Assembly (NCBI RefSeq): GCF_004123145.1
Contig: NZ_SDKC01000001.1
Location: 2,003,501 to 2,067,500, forward strand
Direction of reading: 5' to 3'
DNA length: 64,000 bases
Origin: Blautia faecicola
GTDB lineage: Bacteria; Bacillota; Clostridia; Lachnospirales; Lachnospiraceae
The stretch's first letter is position 1. Each line of letters starts with the position of its first letter. Both the position numbers and the translations under genes were made by a program. This document shows, piece after piece, positions 40,965 to 50,524 of this stretch. The notes under the pieces are model-generated. The model searched no databases and had not been told where the DNA came from. It was given only the letters and a program-made list of their open reading frames with translations.

Positions 40965-42803
40965 TTATTCTACCGTCACGCTCTTTGCCAGGTTTCTCGG
41001 CTTGTCGACATCCAGACCTTTTGCCACAGATGCATAATAACCCATCAGCTGCAGCGGAACCACTGCCAGTGAGGTGGCAAAATGCGGATCTGTTTTCGGA
41101 ATGTAGGTGACGAAATCTGCAGTATCTTCAATATTATAATTGCCGTACGTTGTCAGTCCCATCAGATAAGCACCACGGCTCTTACATTCCACCATATTGC
41201 TGACGGTTTTTTCATACAGGTTCGGCTGCGTCAGGCATCCGATCACCAGCGTACCGTCTTCGATCAGAGAGATCGTTCCGTGTTTCAGTTCTCCTGCGGC
41301 GTATGCCTCGGAGTGAATATAGCTGATTTCTTTCATTTTCAGGCTGCCTTCCATGCTGATCGCATAGTCGATGCCTCGACCGATAAAGAAAATGTCTTTC
41401 GCGTTGACCTGTTTGGATGCAAACCACTGGAGACGTTCTTTGTCATCAATGATCTTCTGGATCTTCTCAGGAAGTGTCTGTAATTCTGCGATCATACCGT
41501 CATACTGTTCCTGTGTGATCTCTTCCCTTACTTTTGCAAACTGAATCGCCAGCAGATAGGAAGCGATCAGCTGGGTGCTGTAGGCTTTTGTGGTCGCCAC
41601 AGAGATTTCCGGACCTGCCAGAGTGTAGAAGACATTATCCGCTTCTCTGGCGATGGAGGATCCGATAACATTGACGATTCCCAAGGTGCGGACACCCTTT
41701 GCTTTTGCCTCCCGCAGTGCGGCAAGACTGTCTGCAGTCTCACCGGACTGACTGATGATGATGGCAAGACCATTTTTATCTAACAGCGGTTTCCGGTAGC
41801 GGAATTCGGACGCCAGTTCCACACGAACCGGGATTCTTGCAAGGTCTTCGAGCACATACTGGGCTGCCATGCCTACATGATAGGCGGATCCGCATGCCAC
41901 GATATAGATCTGGCTGATGTTACGGATCTCTTCTTCCGAGAGTCCCACATCATTCAGATCGATCATGCCGTCATGCAGAACAGAATTCAGTGTATCTGCT
42001 ACGGCTTTCGGCTGTTCATGGATTTCTTTTATCATAAAGTGTTCAAAGCCTGCCTTCTCGGCTGCCTCCGCATCCCATTCGATGACTTTCGGCTGCTTTT
42101 CCACTTCATCACCATCCAGATTAAAGAATGTAATTTCTCCTTTTCTGACGCGCGCCATCTCCAGATTGCCGATATAATAGACATTTCGTGTGTATTTTAA
42201 GATTGCCGGAACATCGGAAGCGATATAGGACTCCCCATTTTCCACACCGAGGATCATCGGGCTGTCTTTTCTTGCCACATAAATCTCTTCTGGGTACTCC
42301 TTGAACATGATCGCCAGCGCATAGGATCCGCGGATACGGACCATGGCATGGGTCAGCGCATCTACCGGTGTGCCCTCGTATTTTTTATAGTAGTAATCCA
42401 CCAGTTTGACTGCTACTTCGGTATCAGTTTCAGAATAGAAGGTATATCCTTTGCGGATCAGTTTGTCTTTTAATTCCTGATAGTTTTCGATGATACCGTT
42501 ATGAACCGCTACGACATTGCCATCGTCGCTCATATGTGGGTGGGCGTTATTTTCAGACGGCTCACCGTGCGTTGCCCATCGGGTATGGCCGATGCCACAG
42601 GTTCCCGGTACAGAGTCGCCACCGTTTGTTTTTTCCACCAGTTTTTTCAGCCGGCCTTTGGCTTTGATCACTTCTGACCGGTTTTCTCCGTCCCGGACGG
42701 CTATTCCGGCAGAGTCATATCCGCGATATTCCAGTTTTGACAGTCCGTCCAGTAAAACCGGGGCTGCGCTGTGCATTCCGGTATATCCTACGATTCCACA
42801 CAT
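40965..42803 (-). CDS. glmS: Glutamine-fructose-6-phosphate aminotransferase
   Basis: Full-length 612-residue GlmS. The N-terminal amidohydrolase begins MCGIVGYTG with the catalytic Cys2 and has GHTRWATHGEPSENNAHPH. Two SIS domains follow, with IVACGSAYHVGMAAQYVLED and SQSGETADSLAALREAK, and the C-terminus ends KPRNLAKSVTVE. It makes glucosamine-6-phosphate for peptidoglycan and other amino-sugar polymers. It lies 47 bases after glmM, the next enzyme of the path. No glmS ribozyme is evident in the short leader. Confidence 0.96.
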   Translation of the reverse strand: MCGIVGYTGMHSAAPVLLDGLSKLEYRGYDSAGIAVRDGENRSEVIKAKGRLKKLVEKTNGGDSVPGTCGIGHTRWATHGEPSENNAHPHMSDDGNVVAVHNGIIENYQELKDKLIRKGYTFYSETDTEVAVKLVDYYYKKYEGTPVDALTHAMVRIRGSYALAIMFKEYPEEIYVARKDSPMILGVENGESYIASDVPAILKYTRNVYYIGNLEMARVRKGEITFFNLDGDEVEKQPKVIEWDAEAAEKAGFEHFMIKEIHEQPKAVADTLNSVLHDGMIDLNDVGLSEEEIRNISQIYIVACGSAYHVGMAAQYVLEDLARIPVRVELASEFRYRKPLLDKNGLAIIISQSGETADSLAALREAKAKGVRTLGIVNVIGSSIAREADNVFYTLAGPEISVATTKAYSTQLIASYLLAIQFAKVREEITQEQYDGMIAELQTLPEKIQKIIDDKERLQWFASKQVNAKDIFFIGRGIDYAISMEGSLKMKEISYIHSEAYAAGELKHGTISLIEDGTLVIGCLTQPNLYEKTVSNMVECKSRGAYLMGLTTYGNYNIEDTADFVTYIPKTDPHFATSLAVVPLQLMGYYASVAKGLDVDKPRNLAKSVTVE

Positions 42804-42850
42804 ATTATTTTTCTCCTCTCAGATCGTTTGCATCGTTTTATTTGTCTGTG

Positions 42851-44239
42851 TCAGCCGACTACGTGACCTTTGGCTTTTACTACGCTGACTACCTGGTCAA
42901 CGTATTTCCGGCAGCATTCCTCGGTCTCGGCTTCCACCATAACACGGAGCAGTGGTTCTGTACCGGACTCGCGTACCAGGATGCGTCCGGTATCTCCCAG
43001 TGCCTCTTCTACCGCTTTCACGGCTGCTTTCACATCCGGGTCTTCCTGTGCGGCTGTCTTATCCAGCACTCTTACATTTTCCAGCACCTGCGGATAAATG
43101 CTTAAGCCTTCGGTCAGCTGGCTCATCTTTGCTTTTTTTGCCATCATGACTTCCATCATTTTCAGACTGGTGAGGATACCGTCTCCGGTGGAAGCGTATT
43201 TTGAGAAAATAATATGACCGGACTGTTCCCCGCCGATCCGGCAGCCGTTCTGGTTCATATATTCGTATACATATTTATCTCCTACCGCAGTCTTCGCATA
43301 GCCGATGCCAAGTTCATCGAACGCTTTGTAGAGTCCGAAGTTTGACATGACGGTAGTTACTACGGTGTTGGTCAGAAGTTTTCCTCTCTCTTTCATGTAT
43401 TTTCCATAAATATAGAGGATCGCATCTCCGTCCACCAGATTGCCTTTTTCATCGACGCACAGGCAGCGGTCAGCATCTCCGTCGTAGGCAAATCCTACAT
43501 CCAGTCCGTTTTCCACTACATATTTCTGCAGTCCTTCGATGTGGGTGGATCCGGCGTTGTTGTTGATGTTGGTTCCGTCCGGCTGGGCGTTGATCACATA
43601 GGTTTTAGCTCCGAGTGCATCAAATACTGTTTTGGCAATGTTCCAGGAACTTCCGTTGGCACAGTCCAGACCGACTTTTTTCCCTTTGAACGAATACATG
43701 CCAAGTGAGATCAGATAACCGACATAGCGGTTTCTTCCTGCTACATAGTCCACGGTACATCCGATCCGGTTTTTGTGTGCGTACGGCACTTCTTCGTAAG
43801 TCTCACCGAATACTTCCACTTTTCCGTCCAGGTAATCCTCTACGAGAGCGATGGTTTCTTCTTCCATCTTCTCTCCGTTTCCATTGATCAGTTTGATCCC
43901 ATTATCATAATATGGGTTATGGCTCGCGGAGATCATGATTCCGCAGTCAAAATTATCGGTTCTTGCCACATAGGCAACGGATGGGGTCGTCGTTACATGA
44001 AGCAGATACGCATCTGCCCCGGAAGCCACCAGACCACCTACCAGTGTATACTCAAACATATAGCTGGAACGCCGGGTATCTTTTCCGATGACGATTCTCG
44101 CCGGAGTGTCATCCCCGTTTCTGCGTTTCAGTTCTCCATAATACCAGCCAAGGAAACGACCGATCTTATATGCGTGGTCTGCAGTTAAGTTTTCATTGGC
44201 TTCCCCACGGAAACCATCCGTTCCAAAATATTTACCCAT
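42851..44239 (-). CDS. glmM: Phosphoglucosamine mutase
   Basis: Start ATG 44239 (MGKYFGTDGFRGEAN) follows AAGGGAAAAGGG; the longer frame upstream lacks the family beginning. 462 residues. The phosphoserine loop MISASHNPYYDNGIK, metal loop FAYDGDADRCL and the sugar-binding GCRIGGEQSGHIIFSKYAST are intact, as is RESGTEPLLRVMVEAE near the C-terminus. It converts glucosamine-6-phosphate to the 1-phosphate. It precedes glmS in what is probably a two-gene operon. Confidence 0.95.
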   Translation of the reverse strand: MGKYFGTDGFRGEANENLTADHAYKIGRFLGWYYGELKRRNGDDTPARIVIGKDTRRSSYMFEYTLVGGLVASGADAYLLHVTTTPSVAYVARTDNFDCGIMISASHNPYYDNGIKLINGNGEKMEEETIALVEDYLDGKVEVFGETYEEVPYAHKNRIGCTVDYVAGRNRYVGYLISLGMYSFKGKKVGLDCANGSSWNIAKTVFDALGAKTYVINAQPDGTNINNNAGSTHIEGLQKYVVENGLDVGFAYDGDADRCLCVDEKGNLVDGDAILYIYGKYMKERGKLLTNTVVTTVMSNFGLYKAFDELGIGYAKTAVGDKYVYEYMNQNGCRIGGEQSGHIIFSKYASTGDGILTSLKMMEVMMAKKAKMSQLTEGLSIYPQVLENVRVLDKTAAQEDPDVKAAVKAVEEALGDTGRILVRESGTEPLLRVMVEAETEECCRKYVDQVVSVVKAKGHVVG

Positions 44240-44407
44240 TTTCCCTTTTCCCTTCGTATTCACGTTTCGGCTGCACAGGGCAGCGTCTGTTTTCGTGTGT
44301 TTGTCGGTTACTTTCATGATTTTATTGAATTTTTTGGAGATCCAATGGTTCTATCATAGTACAAATGGGGGAATGTTGCAAGTACTTTCACATTTTTCTT
44401 AATGAAG

Positions 44408-45946
44408 TCAGTTCAAATCTTTCTTTTCTTCATTTATATATTTCTTCGCATCCTTTAAAAAGCTCCCTGCGATCAGCAGAATTACTACTCCGATCGGGAA
44501 GGCGGCTACGATGCTTACGCTTTGCAGGTTGCTCATTGAACTTTCTGCGAAGAGGAGAGCGATGGGGAGGGCGATCAGCAGGAGACACCACATCAGCTGG
44601 ATTCCCCGGTGGGGCTGTTCGCCTTCTTCGAGTTTGCGGTAACTGTAGCAGGAGGCTGTCAGGGCGATGGAGTCGAAGGAGGTTGCGTAGAAAGCAATCA
44701 TCGTCAGAAGTACGACTACCATGATGACCGGCGCGCACGGCAAGGTTTTGATCATGGAGACGATCATTCCATAGAGGTCGCCGTCTTTCAGGTACTGTGC
44801 GATAAAATCTGCCTTTCCGGTTACCTGCATTCCCATGGAATAGTTTCCGAGAATGATGAAGCTTACCAGGGTGGATCCCACGCCGAAGACATATCCGCCG
44901 AGGATCGTCTGGCGGACGGTTCTGCCGCGGGAGATGCTTCCGATGAAGAATGGAGCTGCCACACACCACACCATCCAGTATGCCCAGTAATAGATCGTCC
45001 AGGTCTGCGGGAAGTTTGAGGTTCTCAGCGGATCCGTGTAGGTGGACAGTCCGATAAAATTCTGAATCATCGTTCCCAGCGAGGTCAGCCCTGTCTCAAT
45101 GATATATCGGGTTTCTCCTCCAAAAAGGAGTACAACCGCCAGCAGACCGAAAAACAGGTAAATACAGATATTTGCCAGTCGGCTGATTCCCTTAAATCCA
45201 TGCAGCAGAGAATATGTATATACAGCACATGTTATCAGCAGAATAATTACATTGATGACTGTCCGGCTCACTGTAATGTGGAACAGTTCCCCAATGATCG
45301 TTGCCATCAGCGGTGTTGCCACACTGAAGGTTGTCGCCGTTCCCGCAAGCAGGGCAAATACTGCCAGCAGATCAATGATTCTTCCTGCCCAACCATCCGT
45401 ATATTTTCCAAGAATCGGGCGGCAGGCTTCGGAGTATTTCTGGCGGTTTCTTTTTCGCACATGGAGCATGAAACCAAATGCCACCGCCAGTACCAGATAA
45501 AATCCCCACGGGATAAAGCTCCAGTGGAACAGCGGATAGACACCAGCCCACTCCTGGATGCTTCCCATTTCCTCCAGATGCGGATCGGTTGCATATAATA
45601 CCCATTCCGAGAAAGAGTAAAATAAAATATCGGCTGCCAGACCGCAGGTAAACATCATCGCGCCCCAGGAAAAGAACGAATATTTTGGCTTCTCTCCTTT
45701 TTCACCGAGTACAATATCTCCGTATTTTGATCCCGCGATATACAGAGACAGCAGGAAAATCCCAAGTCCGATCACCAGATAATACGTGCCGAAGGTGTCT
45801 CCGAAGAAAAAGCGGATCTGGCTCAGGATTGCATTGGACTGTTCCGGAAGAAGGAAAAACAGGATACACAGCGCGATCACGATTCCCAGCGGAACCAGTG
45901 TGATCATCCAGTCAATTGTTCCTTTTGTATTTGTTTTCTTTTTATT
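44408..45946 (-). CDS. BCCT-family choline/betaine transporter
   Basis: Twelve TM segments over 512 residues. ATG 45946, or the adjacent GTG 45949, follows AAAAGGAG. The BCCT signature region is present as TWTIYYWAYWMVWCVAAPFF, giving the aromatic choline box, preceded by FHWSFIPWGFYLVLAVAFGF. It overlaps or abuts licC, 10 bases from its stop, and so probably supplies choline to the kinase and cytidylyltransferase encoded upstream, taking the place of LicB. A sodium- or proton-coupled osmolyte transporter is the known family role. Confidence 0.88.
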   Translation of the reverse strand, partial: NKKKTNTKGTIDWMITLVPLGIVIALCILFFLLPEQSNAILSQIRFFFGDTFGTYYLVIGLGIFLLSLYIAGSKYGDIVLGEKGEKPKYSFFSWGAMMFTCGLAADILFYSFSEWVLYATDPHLEEMGSIQEWAGVYPLFHWSFIPWGFYLVLAVAFGFMLHVRKRNRQKYSEACRPILGKYTDGWAGRIIDLLAVFALLAGTATTFSVATPLMATIIGELFHITVSRTVINVIILLITCAVYTYSLLHGFKGISRLANICIYLFFGLLAVVLLFGGETRYIIETGLTSLGTMIQNFIGLSTYTDPLRTSNFPQTWTIYYWAYWMVWCVAAPFFIGSISRGRTVRQTILGGYVFGVGSTLVSFIILGNYSMGMQVTGKADFIAQYLKDGDLYGMIVSMIKTLPCAPVIMVVVLLTMIAFYATSFDSIALTASCYSYRKLEEGEQPHRGIQLMWCLLLIALPIALLFAESSMSNLQSVSIVAAFPIGVVILLIAGSFLKDAKKYINEEKKDLN

Positions 45947-45956
45947 CATCACTATT

Positions 45957-46679
45957 TTACTCCTTTTCGGTGAGGTAACTGCGGTAGCTGTCATCCAGAG
46001 CGATCAACTCTTCCAGGTTGTCCACCTCGATCAGATCGCCTGGATTCATCGGTCGGATGCCAAGCTTGTATTCTTTCGGATAACAGAACATCGCCACATC
46101 ATCCCAGTAGATTTGTCTGTTTTGCTTTTCTTCAAATTCCACTTCCAGGTGATGTTTCAGCCGTTTTCCATCCTCTTTGCTCCACCGGGAAATGCTGTAC
46201 AGCTGCCAGCCACCCTTTCCTCCGGTTCTGCAGCAGGAAACGACGATTCCGTCTTCTACCGTCTGCAGCCACTCATCCGTCTCTTCGTCCGTCCAGATAC
46301 TGTTATAACCGGATCGTTCGAACTCCGGGGAAAGGATCGTTTTGTTATACACGATCTGATCTCCGTCCAGGATCATCGCATTTTCGATATGATCCCGCGC
46401 TACATACAGGGAGGAAATGTTGTTGCAGGTGTCATAATAAGGATTTTCTATGATCGTCACGCCCGGATATTCCTTTTCCAGTGTGTAAAACTGTTCTTTC
46501 AGATAACCGACTACGATGTAGATTTTCGTAATCCCGTTGTCATGAAGTCCCCGGATCACGGTATCGATCATCCGCACACCATTTACTTTCACCAGCGGTT
46601 TCGGTGTGGTCAGCGTGACCGGCCGCATCCGGTTGCCGAGACCCGCTGCCATAATAATTGCCCGTTCTGCTCTGTTCAT
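45957..46679 (-). CDS. licC: LicC-type phosphocholine cytidylyltransferase
   Basis: ATG 46679, after AAAGGAG, gives 240 residues. The nucleotidyltransferase signature AIIMAAGLGNRMRPVTLTTP and KPLVKVNG is at the N-terminus; MILDGDQIVYN carries the metal-binding Asp; NDxx-like IYWDDVAMF lies near 190. It should activate phosphocholine to CDP-choline. It is 28 bases after the choline kinase fusion and just before the transporter. An aminoethylphosphonate cytidylyltransferase is a less likely alternative, since no phosphonate genes are near. Confidence 0.85.
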   Translation of the reverse strand: MNRAERAIIMAAGLGNRMRPVTLTTPKPLVKVNGVRMIDTVIRGLHDNGITKIYIVVGYLKEQFYTLEKEYPGVTIIENPYYDTCNNISSLYVARDHIENAMILDGDQIVYNKTILSPEFERSGYNSIWTDEETDEWLQTVEDGIVVSCCRTGGKGGWQLYSISRWSKEDGKRLKHHLEVEFEEKQNRQIYWDDVAMFCYPKEYKLGIRPMNPGDLIEVDNLEELIALDDSYRSYLTEKE

Positions 46680-46707
46680 TTTTTGCACTCCTTTGCTCTG
46701 TCTGTTT

Positions 46708-48459
46708 TTATTCCAGTTCTTCCTGCACGATCTTATAGTATTCTTTCGCATACCGGTACTGCCGCAGCGAATACTCACCAAACTCTACGCCAAGGCTTTT
46801 CTTATACTCGCACCAGTTGCTCCACAAAAGTCCGCATGCCGCAATATAACAGTATATCTTGATCCGGATCTCTCTTTTACATCCTTCCGGAAAATACACA
46901 TCGATCAACGCATCCACCTGTTTCCTTCCATACATCGCATAAATGGCAAACATCGCGATATCCACGTGCGGATCCTGCATCCCGGCGTACTCCCAGTCGA
47001 TCAGGCGGATCTCTTCTTCTCCGTTTTTTTGTGTAAACAGAAAATTGTCCGGCACTGCATCGATATGCGTCAGCACTTTTTCTCCACTCCACTGTTCGAT
47101 ATACGGGCGTAGCTCCAGCACATGCGCTTTTGTTTTCTGATAATCCCGGTAATCCGACGGTGTACCGTTCCATAACGTTTCATAAAATTCTATCTGACCG
47201 AAGATATCAAAAGTATGCTCCACCTGTAGTTTCATCTCATGAAACCGGCGTAGCCGCTTCATGCATTTTGCCACATCGTCCGGATTTTCCGGATCGCAGA
47301 CTCTTGCGCCTTCCAGAAATTCTGTGATCTTATAGCCATTTTCCGGATTGATATAGGCGATGTCATCGCAGATCTTCTTTCCGTCAATGGTACGATAAAC
47401 TGCTGCCTCTTTTTTGCGGTCGATCAGCTGCTCCGTTCCCTCGCCCGGGATACGCATAATGTATTTTTTCCCTTTGCTGCTAAATAAGAAGGATCGGTTC
47501 GTCATTCCTTTTTTCAGCACGGTGATATCGGTAATTTCATCCTGTCTTACATCGAGTGCCTGACAGATCACCTGGATGGCATCGGTTTTGAGCTGGTTGG
47601 AATGGCTGTCAAGTTCCCGCAACTGTTCATAAGTGTTGATTTCCACTACATCGGAACTGTGCACCACCTTAGCTGCAACGATCATTTTATCTTTTCGGTA
47701 TAATGCTTCTTCCCAGAAAGCACCGTCATACCGGAAATCTCTGCTGAGTTTCTCGATGTTTTCTGCAGCGGTAGCGGCCTCTTCGCCAGTCAGATAACAG
47801 ATTCCGATCATTGCATTGCCGCCGTTTCCTTCCTGCACCGTGACCAATTCCATTTTTCGGTTGACGCGGACAGAACTTTCATTTTCCACGAGATCGCTGA
47901 CCATGTACCAGGAGTAGGACTCGTATGCATCGAAGGGATTCTGGTCGCACCAGATATCACAGGGAATGATATAGGCATTTTTCAGATGGTTTCTTACCAG
48001 ATATACGGAATGTAGATTATTTTTTGTCATGTATTCCGCATTCACCACCAGTTCCACCCCGAACTCATCGATCAGATATTCATATCGCTCTTTCATAAAT
48101 CCGACCACCACATAGATTTCCCGGATCCCCGCTTCGTGAAGCTGGCGGATCTGACGTTCGATCAGAGGCTCTTTGTTGACTTCCAGCAGGCCTTTGGGAA
48201 CTTCCGTATTGATTGGAACCATCCGCATCCCAAATCCTGCCGCAAGGATGATCGCCCTTTGCGGGGAACACGCCCGGAATTCTTTTTTCGCTTTTTCGGT
48301 TGGCTGCAATTGCTCATCCAGATACTCCTGCACCACCAGTTCTTTCACCGAACGGTTCACCACCCCCAGCGAATGTCCCGAACTCTCTGCCAGGATCCGC
48401 TGATTGCTAAAAGGTTCCCGTAATAATATTTTCATGATATCGCTTTCTTGCTTGTTCAT
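46708..48459 (-). CDS. licA: Fused wHTH, nucleotidyltransferase and choline kinase
   Basis: A 583-residue three-part protein. Residues 1-65 look like a winged helix (IMKILLREPFSNQRILAESS). Residues 75-300 form a LicC-like nucleotidyltransferase with RAIILAAGFGMRMVPINTEV and AYIIPCDIWCDQN. From about 315 is an aminoglycoside/choline kinase with MRIPGEGTEQLIDRKKEAAV, the catalytic LTHIDAVPDNFLF and metal-binding IRLIDWEYAGMQDPHVD. It phosphorylates choline; the second cytidylyltransferase domain duplicates the separate LicC. The ATG at 48459 is 13 bases after AAAGGAG, a long spacing. It heads the licA-licC-transporter run. Confidence 0.85.
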   Translation of the reverse strand: MNKQESDIMKILLREPFSNQRILAESSGHSLGVVNRSVKELVVQEYLDEQLQPTEKAKKEFRACSPQRAIILAAGFGMRMVPINTEVPKGLLEVNKEPLIERQIRQLHEAGIREIYVVVGFMKERYEYLIDEFGVELVVNAEYMTKNNLHSVYLVRNHLKNAYIIPCDIWCDQNPFDAYESYSWYMVSDLVENESSVRVNRKMELVTVQEGNGGNAMIGICYLTGEEAATAAENIEKLSRDFRYDGAFWEEALYRKDKMIVAAKVVHSSDVVEINTYEQLRELDSHSNQLKTDAIQVICQALDVRQDEITDITVLKKGMTNRSFLFSSKGKKYIMRIPGEGTEQLIDRKKEAAVYRTIDGKKICDDIAYINPENGYKITEFLEGARVCDPENPDDVAKCMKRLRRFHEMKLQVEHTFDIFGQIEFYETLWNGTPSDYRDYQKTKAHVLELRPYIEQWSGEKVLTHIDAVPDNFLFTQKNGEEEIRLIDWEYAGMQDPHVDIAMFAIYAMYGRKQVDALIDVYFPEGCKREIRIKIYCYIAACGLLWSNWCEYKKSLGVEFGEYSLRQYRYAKEYYKIVQEELE

Positions 48460-48650
48460 ATACAGCGTTTTTTCTCCTTTTGTGAACAAATAGTTTTTAA
48501 ATAACCCGGTCTTCCCCTGGAAAACCGGGTATAGATTACTTTTGATTTACTTTAACACAGTAAAAAGCATTTGTCAAATATTTTCTTTTTCATGGACCAA
48601 TTTGGGTTATCGCTGCAGTCGTCAAGGTTTCGACTCGTTGCTCGTGCAAA

Positions 48651-50507
48651 TTACATCTCACGGATCTTCTCCTGCAAAATTTTTCCCACAACCTCTGCAA
48701 ACTGCTGGATATTCTGGATTCGTACAAAATCTCTGCCGAAGATCCGGTGGGCGGTCTGGAGTCCGCGTTCGGTTCCCATGAAGATACCAACGACCTGAAT
48801 GTTTCTCCGTTTCAGCTGCTGCACCTGTTCGGTGGTGTCTTCCACGGCAATCTGGTCTGTGTATTCCCTGTTTTTGTAAAATGCGCCCTCTGCGGCGATC
48901 TGGTCATCCTGCGGGCTGCCGTCTGTGAGTACCAGAAGCAGTTTCTTTTCCTGTTCACTCTGTGCCATCAGATGTCCCGCCCCGCGAAGTGCCAGTCCGT
49001 CGCGGTTATTTCCCGCTGCCACATAGGAAAATACTTCTTCTGCTTTTCTGTTTTCCCCATAGGACTGAAACAGCCGCAAAACGGTATAACCTCGAATACT
49101 GCAATAGGAATACACCTGTAGCGGGATCCCGCAAAGATCCAGACTTTTTGCGAGAATATATGCCTGCGCCGCGATCTGTTCCTGACTGTTTTTTCTGGAA
49201 GAGGAGGCATCGATCAGAATATCCACCGAAAATCCTGCATCAGAGACTTCTTCTCTTTTTTCAAATACCCGAGGATCTTCCAGATACAGTGCACGCCAGA
49301 CCTGGCTGGCCCGGATATTTCCCTGTCTTGCCTGCACCGGAACATCGTCCATCCGGGCGTCCAGTTCCAGACGGAGTTTTTCTGTCATTCTGCGGATACT
49401 GTTCTCATATACTGTCCGGTTTTTCTCGTAATGCTGTCGGTTTTTTTCTGCCTGCCGTCTGCTGTTTTCACGAAATTCCCGGATCTCCCGGGACTCTCTT
49501 TTATTTATCGCGCCAGATCCGAAAACCTGACCGATATCCTCTGCTGTGTGGCTCGCTGTTTTGCCGCGATCTGTCGCCTCTCTCTCCGTACTTTCTTCCT
49601 GATGCCTTACGGTTGTATTGCTCCCTGTCTGTGTCACCGGCTCTTCCATCGGATATCCCCGTGTGATATACAGATGACTGTTTTTATGATTTTCCGTACA
49701 CACCTCGTCTTCGAGCAGTTTCTGTTCCCTCGGTGTATAAATATTTGCGCCAAAACATCCCTCGATATATGCCCGGTCTTTTTCTTCATCTCCCTGGCGG
49801 GAAAACTGCAACAGATAATGTCTGGCTTTTTCCATCGTTCCGCCATTTCCCGACTCTTCCCATGACAGATCGTCATATCGTTTTGTCTTCACATAGGTCG
49901 CATGCATCTTTCCAATCGAATGAAACGCCGGAAGCAGCTTTTGTAGAAAATAGGTTCCCCGTTCTTTTTTTATCATTTTCGGTTCATAGGAAAAATATTT
50001 CCATAGAATTTCTTTCATCTTCGCAAGGATCTGTTCGATGCCCATCTCCCCGGTAAAGGTCAGTTCCCGGAGCAGTTCTTCTGTCCGTCCGGATAAACCG
50101 GAGGACTTTCCGAGAATCTCCGCGCAGTGACCGTTTCGCAGCTGATCGATCAGTTCATACTCTTTCAGGACACGATATCTTGCCAGGTTTTCCTGCGCGT
50201 ATTCCTGACGAAGCTCGGCAAGCACCGGACGGTGTATTTTCTCTTTTTCGTATAATGCCTGTTCCAGACCGATCCACAACATTCCCTGATACAGTTCTTC
50301 CTGCCTGCCACCGAGCATATGAAAAAATGTTTCCAGCTTTTCAGCATCATACCACTTATAACTGAGTCCGATGATCATGTTTAAATACATATCTGCCGTT
50401 CCGTCAGGTGCATAGGCAAGAAACAGCGGCTCCAGACCGTAGTGACCTGCCGCTGCCCACACAAAATTTCTCGCTCTCCGTTCTTCCTGCATCTCCTGTT
50501 GTTCCAT
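48651..50507 (-). CDS. VWA-domain protein partnered with MoxR ATPase
   Basis: A 618-residue protein. The first 300 residues are helical; a charged stretch (about 300-395) follows; the C-terminal VWA domain begins VDILIDASSSRKNSQEQIAA with the MIDAS DxSxS and later LLVLTDGSPQDDQ. It resembles CobT/NorD-type cochaperones, which work with MoxR AAA ATPases to insert or remodel metal cofactors. The MoxR gene is 17 bases upstream. No client gene is adjacent. Confidence 0.85.
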   Translation of the reverse strand: MEQQEMQEERRARNFVWAAAGHYGLEPLFLAYAPDGTADMYLNMIIGLSYKWYDAEKLETFFHMLGGRQEELYQGMLWIGLEQALYEKEKIHRPVLAELRQEYAQENLARYRVLKEYELIDQLRNGHCAEILGKSSGLSGRTEELLRELTFTGEMGIEQILAKMKEILWKYFSYEPKMIKKERGTYFLQKLLPAFHSIGKMHATYVKTKRYDDLSWEESGNGGTMEKARHYLLQFSRQGDEEKDRAYIEGCFGANIYTPREQKLLEDEVCTENHKNSHLYITRGYPMEEPVTQTGSNTTVRHQEESTEREATDRGKTASHTAEDIGQVFGSGAINKRESREIREFRENSRRQAEKNRQHYEKNRTVYENSIRRMTEKLRLELDARMDDVPVQARQGNIRASQVWRALYLEDPRVFEKREEVSDAGFSVDILIDASSSRKNSQEQIAAQAYILAKSLDLCGIPLQVYSYCSIRGYTVLRLFQSYGENRKAEEVFSYVAAGNNRDGLALRGAGHLMAQSEQEKKLLLVLTDGSPQDDQIAAEGAFYKNREYTDQIAVEDTTEQVQQLKRRNIQVVGIFMGTERGLQTAHRIFGRDFVRIQNIQQFAEVVGKILQEKIREM

Positions 50508-50524
50508 GTTTCTGTCCTTCTGTT

